Shown: in pieces, positions 61,901 to 64,000 of the stretch
How the letters are laid out: every line of letters starts with the position of its first letter
Numbering within the stretch: the stretch's first letter is position 1
Translations under genes and position numbers: made by a program
DNA from: Agarivorans sp. Alg241-V36
GTDB taxonomy: Bacteria > Pseudomonadota > Gammaproteobacteria > Enterobacterales > Celerinatantimonadaceae
Direction: 5' to 3'
Assembly (NCBI RefSeq): GCF_900537085.1
Contig: NZ_UNRE01000007.1
Span: 183,654 to 247,653 of the forward strand
Length of the DNA stretch: 64,000 nucleotides
Notes under the pieces: generated by a model
Told to the model about the DNA's origin: nothing
Databases searched by the model: none
The model's input: only the letters and a program-made list of their open reading frames with translations

Positions 61901-64000
61901 ACCAGCCCGGTGGATTAGTGGGCAACTTTATTGATATTAGCAGTGAAAAAGAAAACGCCAGACAGCTAGAAATAGCCGTGCAAACCGCAGATGAGGCCAC
62001 TCGCGCTAAAAGTGACTTTTTGGCTAATATGAGCCATGAGATTCGCACCCCGATGAATGCGATTATTGGTATGAGTTACTTAGCTCAACAAACCGACTTA
62101 AACCGCAAACAATCTGACTACGTCACCAAAATTCAAAATTCAGCGGAATTACTACTGCGCATTATTAACGACATACTGGATTTTTCTAAGATAGAAGCTG
62201 GCAAGCTAGAGCTAGAAATTACACCGTTTAACTTAAACGATAGCTTCGACAGTCTAGTGCAAATGATTTCCGACAAAATGCAACAAAAAGGCCTAGAGCT
62301 GTTAATTGATATCGACCCCAGCTTACCTACCGAGCTAATGGGAGACTCTTTAAGGCTTGGCCAAGTACTGATTAACCTCACCAATAACGCCATGAAGTTT
62401 ACCGACGAAGGTGAAATCATTGTTAAGGCCAAAGTCCTAAAACAGCAACAGAAATCAATAAGCATTGAGTTCTCGGTAAAAGACAGCGGCATTGGCATGA
62501 CCCCCGAACAACAAAGCCGCCTGTTTAAATCATTTAGTCAGGCAGACGCTTCTACAACCCGAAAATATGGCGGTACCGGACTAGGTTTAACCATTAGTAA
62601 AACCTTAACCGAAATGATGGGCGGGGATATTTGGGTAGAAAGTAACTACGGAGAAGGCAGTACCTTCTTCTTTACCGCTAACTTTACCATTGCTGAAGCA
62701 GGAAAAGCGCCGCTCAAGGCCTCCTCCGAGAGTTTGCTCAACCTGCCAGTGCTTATCGTAGACGACAGCGTAGCTGCCCGTGAAATTCTATTTACCCTAT
62801 GTGAAAGCTTAGGGTTTGTCCCAGAATTAGCAGCATCTGGCAGTGAAGCCTTAGAAAAGATAAAACATGCAGACCAACAAAAGACGCCTTATCAGCTGAT
62901 TATTGCTGATTGGAAAATGCCCTTAATGAATGGCTTAGAACTGTGTTCGGCCATTCAACAAGATAGTGAGCTAAGCTCGCAACCTAAGCTGGTGATGGTT
63001 ACCGCCTATGATCGCGATGAAATGCTCAACAATGCGGGTGACCTAGTCTTAGACAGCGTAATCACTAAACCAGTAAGCGCCTCAACATTGCTTGATACAG
63101 TAATGGCAGTGATGGGCGATAAAACCACCAGCAAAATCCTTCCAAGTAAAGACAAACTAAGCACAGAAGAAGCTCAAGGCATTGTTGGGGCCCACGTACT
63201 GCTGGTTGAAGACAACGAAATAAACCAAGAAATCGCCTGCGAATTACTTGGCATGGCAGGCTTAAAAGTATCTACCGCAGTAAATGGTGAAGAAGCCGTT
63301 GAAAAAGCCTTAGCCAATGACTACCACGCCATCCTAATGGACATTCAAATGCCCATCATGGATGGCTACCAAGCCACTCGTAAGATTAGATTGGAGCCCA
63401 GCAAACAAGCTGTGCCCATTATAGCCATGACCGCAAACGCCATGGCCGGTGACCGTGAAAAATGCCTAGATGCGGGAATGAATGATCACATCCCTAAACC
63501 TATTAACCCGCAGGAAGTCTATCAAACACTGGCGAAATGGATTAAACCTACCGGATTAACAGCAATAAAGCCTAACAACAGTGCAGCAAAGGATGACAAG
63601 ACAAGCATTGTACTAGCAGACTTTGATGTTGAAAGTGCCCTTGAACGAATGGCCGGAAACCTCAAAGTTTACCGTAAAACCCTAGCCAAAGTAGTGGCTT
63701 CCCAAGCCGACACCATAACTCGAGTGACTCAAGCCATAGCTGACAATGATATCGGCGCTGCGATTATTGCCATTCATACAGTTAAAGGTGTTGCCGCCAA
63801 TATTGGCGCAATGTTTGTAGTGCCATCAGCCGAAGAAATAGAAACTGCACTAAACCAGCAACAAGCTGATGGGCAATGTAGTGTTAACAGCGAGCTGCAA
63901 TCGTTGTTGGATGAGTCTCAAGGCCAAATACAAAAAATGGTAAGCACTATTGAGCAGGCACTGCTAGATGCAGACAACGAACAGCCAGAGCAAGAGCTTG
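58963..64000 (+). CDS. Giant hybrid sensor histidine kinase (SBP3, Cache-like, PAS, HisKA, REC x2, HPt), 3' end beyond window
   Basis: At least 1679 residues, still open at the window end. Signal peptide (about 1-36), a helical region, SBP_bac_3 periplasmic domain (about 190-406), membrane helices about 431-453 and 476-499, a large Cache-like sensor region (about 500-805), a helix about 812-836, PAS (about 880-1000), HisKA with His1025 in [13 protein letters not shown], and an ATPase domain (about 1130-1245, DSGIGM and GTGLGL). REC1 (Asp1316 in IADWKMP), REC2 (Asp1460 in LMDIQMP) and HPt (His1605 in IHTVKG) follow. This is a BvgS/EvgS-like phosphorelay. AAGGAAG precedes the ATG at 58963. No response regulator is visible before the edge. 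Confidence 0.93.
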   Translation, partial: MMYSVHLNRQPSSAITALAFVFVLICLGASLSLAHAQENTLESRVPMSAAEIKNTTIELKYYDEILTSSVLSYGFSGDPKWLKRYQQNEPKLAALIEQLLNNQSPEDQNLVKSLETTNLKLVSLESDMIAAIQSDNRALALSIINGDEYHQLKNQYLNDLQVLSDTLSKRTSNRDKTNLENTKLTEQEKKWVAENKVIIGIDNWPPMLFMKEDGTIGGLAGAIINKIVNNTGLQLEIKQGDWTSNLEAFKRGEIDLLPDAYFEEERKAYGQFSTPFFLVRELFHVKHNNQHFASNKDLANATIALPQSYTSKKKLLRLYPNITLVETTDIYDSIERVLLGEVDALIDSELAIQHATSQLKDKDQLRVIDEDVFVPTSVHLLSTKSQPILGDILQKGLDSLKLRDIMLTKSDWLNTEAAEIKESTSNTAPNYLRYLLIGLAVAIVFFIIVSVISARILKVSDQELSKRFSSNSFKRTVYLALGVLSVALVIIIAAVTRFAEQKTHQEMAYNLQTLLNSTHQRLSFWVGYELNNLQQVGRNEELVSLVEQLLVLPREKQALIEATTQSEIREFFSVREGEPGSFGFFIIAPDKISLSSSRDTNIGDINVIQQQRPELLAKVLQGESVFVPPIRSDVFLGTASNSSINDKPPTMFFASPVIDSNNQVIAIITKRINVNGVFSSILSAGFIGHSGETYAIDKQGLLLSNVRFESQLRDIGLIEQNQDAALNLRIAAPKVNLLKKPIPSTPKADWPLTTMAEAISNQTSGSNLQGYNDYRGVKVVGSWLWDDKLNMGLAAEMDVDESFALVRIFNYTSWSILFISLALLTGCTLFTLQVGRRANRALSRSRTELEKEVKERTKDFKSAKQRAENATLSLADQMKFQQLLMDSVPIPLFYKDAEGRFLGFNQAYEKTFNVVAKDLIGLKVSDLSYLSEEDRQMYHAEDTEVIASQKTVKREIQIPFADGELHDTLYWVTGFKDSKDQPGGLVGNFIDISSEKENARQLEIAVQTADEATRAKSDFLANMSHEIRTPMNAIIGMSYLAQQTDLNRKQSDYVTKIQNSAELLLRIINDILDFSKIEAGKLELEITPFNLNDSFDSLVQMISDKMQQKGLELLIDIDPSLPTELMGDSLRLGQVLINLTNNAMKFTDEGEIIVKAKVLKQQQKSISIEFSVKDSGIGMTPEQQSRLFKSFSQADASTTRKYGGTGLGLTISKTLTEMMGGDIWVESNYGEGSTFFFTANFTIAEAGKAPLKASSESLLNLPVLIVDDSVAAREILFTLCESLGFVPELAASGSEALEKIKHADQQKTPYQLIIADWKMPLMNGLELCSAIQQDSELSSQPKLVMVTAYDRDEMLNNAGDLVLDSVITKPVSASTLLDTVMAVMGDKTTSKILPSKDKLSTEEAQGIVGAHVLLVEDNEINQEIACELLGMAGLKVSTAVNGEEAVEKALANDYHAILMDIQMPIMDGYQATRKIRLEPSKQAVPIIAMTANAMAGDREKCLDAGMNDHIPKPINPQEVYQTLAKWIKPTGLTAIKPNNSAAKDDKTSIVLADFDVESALERMAGNLKVYRKTLAKVVASQADTITRVTQAIADNDIGAAIIAIHTVKGVAANIGAMFVVPSAEEIETALNQQQADGQCSVNSELQSLLDESQGQIQKMVSTIEQALLDADNEQPEQEL

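Noticed and set aside
1-64000. CRISPR array, tRNA, rRNA or prophage
   Set aside because: No regular short direct repeats with unique spacers, no cloverleaf or rRNA stretches recognised, and no phage structural genes; the only arrays seen are the protein-coding 105-bp repeats and a short AAAAT tract.

Overview
This window is a single stretch of chromosome from a marine-type gammaproteobacterium, most likely Alteromonadales; an Agarivorans-like genome is my best guess, inferred from gene content rather than any search. Housekeeping genes place it: gmk-rpoZ-spoT-trmH and yihD/srkA/dsbA blocks of enterobacterial-like order, glmS with a DeoR-family regulator, pgi, alr, ung, ppk2 and ccoG. Base composition is moderate, with AT-rich intergenic DNA.

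Layout. 1-644: right end of an IS3-family element with a programmed frameshift. 718-1464: tandem SnoaL/NTF2-like protein. 1761-7145: very large secreted M60/ImpA-type metalloprotease with a 105-bp-period tandem repeat encoding calcium-binding thrombospondin-type-3 repeats. 7830-10449: deoR-family regulator and glmS behind a striking 23-bp palindromic operator. 10527-14166: fatty acid hydroxylase-superfamily protein, DUF2804 protein and a GPH/SLC45-type sugar MFS transporter with two CRP-like sites. 14296-16541: small hypothetical, SET-domain protein, unknown membrane protein.

16807-26864 is the most interesting region: a compact seven-gene operon that looks like an undescribed glycosylated peptide (RiPP-like) system. 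A 77-residue precursor has a textbook double-glycine leader and a Gly-rich, Cys-free core. An intercistronic stem-loop follows it. Then come a two-domain glycosyltransferase, a HlyD-type adaptor, an ABC exporter with an intact C39 leader peptidase, an EXT/GT64-like glycosyltransferase, an N-terminal-twitch radical SAM enzyme, and a second full-length paralogue of the two-domain glycosyltransferase. A strong terminator closes it. My reading is that the peptide is glycosylated and/or radically modified, cleaved after Gly-Gly and exported.

26934-47832: mostly single genes and small operons. These include DUF1456, an ABC-type periplasmic binding protein, a glutathionyl-hydroquinone reductase/pirin/DoxX operon with a divergent LysR regulator, QmcA/NfeD, a MITE-like palindromic repeat (33593-33755), an LEA-2 lipoprotein, ppiC, a diguanylate cyclase, ung, ppk2, the gmk-to-trmH block, a chemoreceptor whose start codon lies inside a perfect 14-bp inverted repeat, a HIT protein, an acyltransferase and two overlapping orphan solute-binding proteins.

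47894-64000: dsbA, acyl-CoA synthetase, CYTH protein, srkA, MAPEG protein, ccoG, yihD and a second diguanylate cyclase (all on the minus strand), then pgi, alr, and a giant hybrid sensor kinase (periplasmic binding domain, Cache-like sensor, PAS, HisKA, two REC domains, HPt) that runs off the window end.
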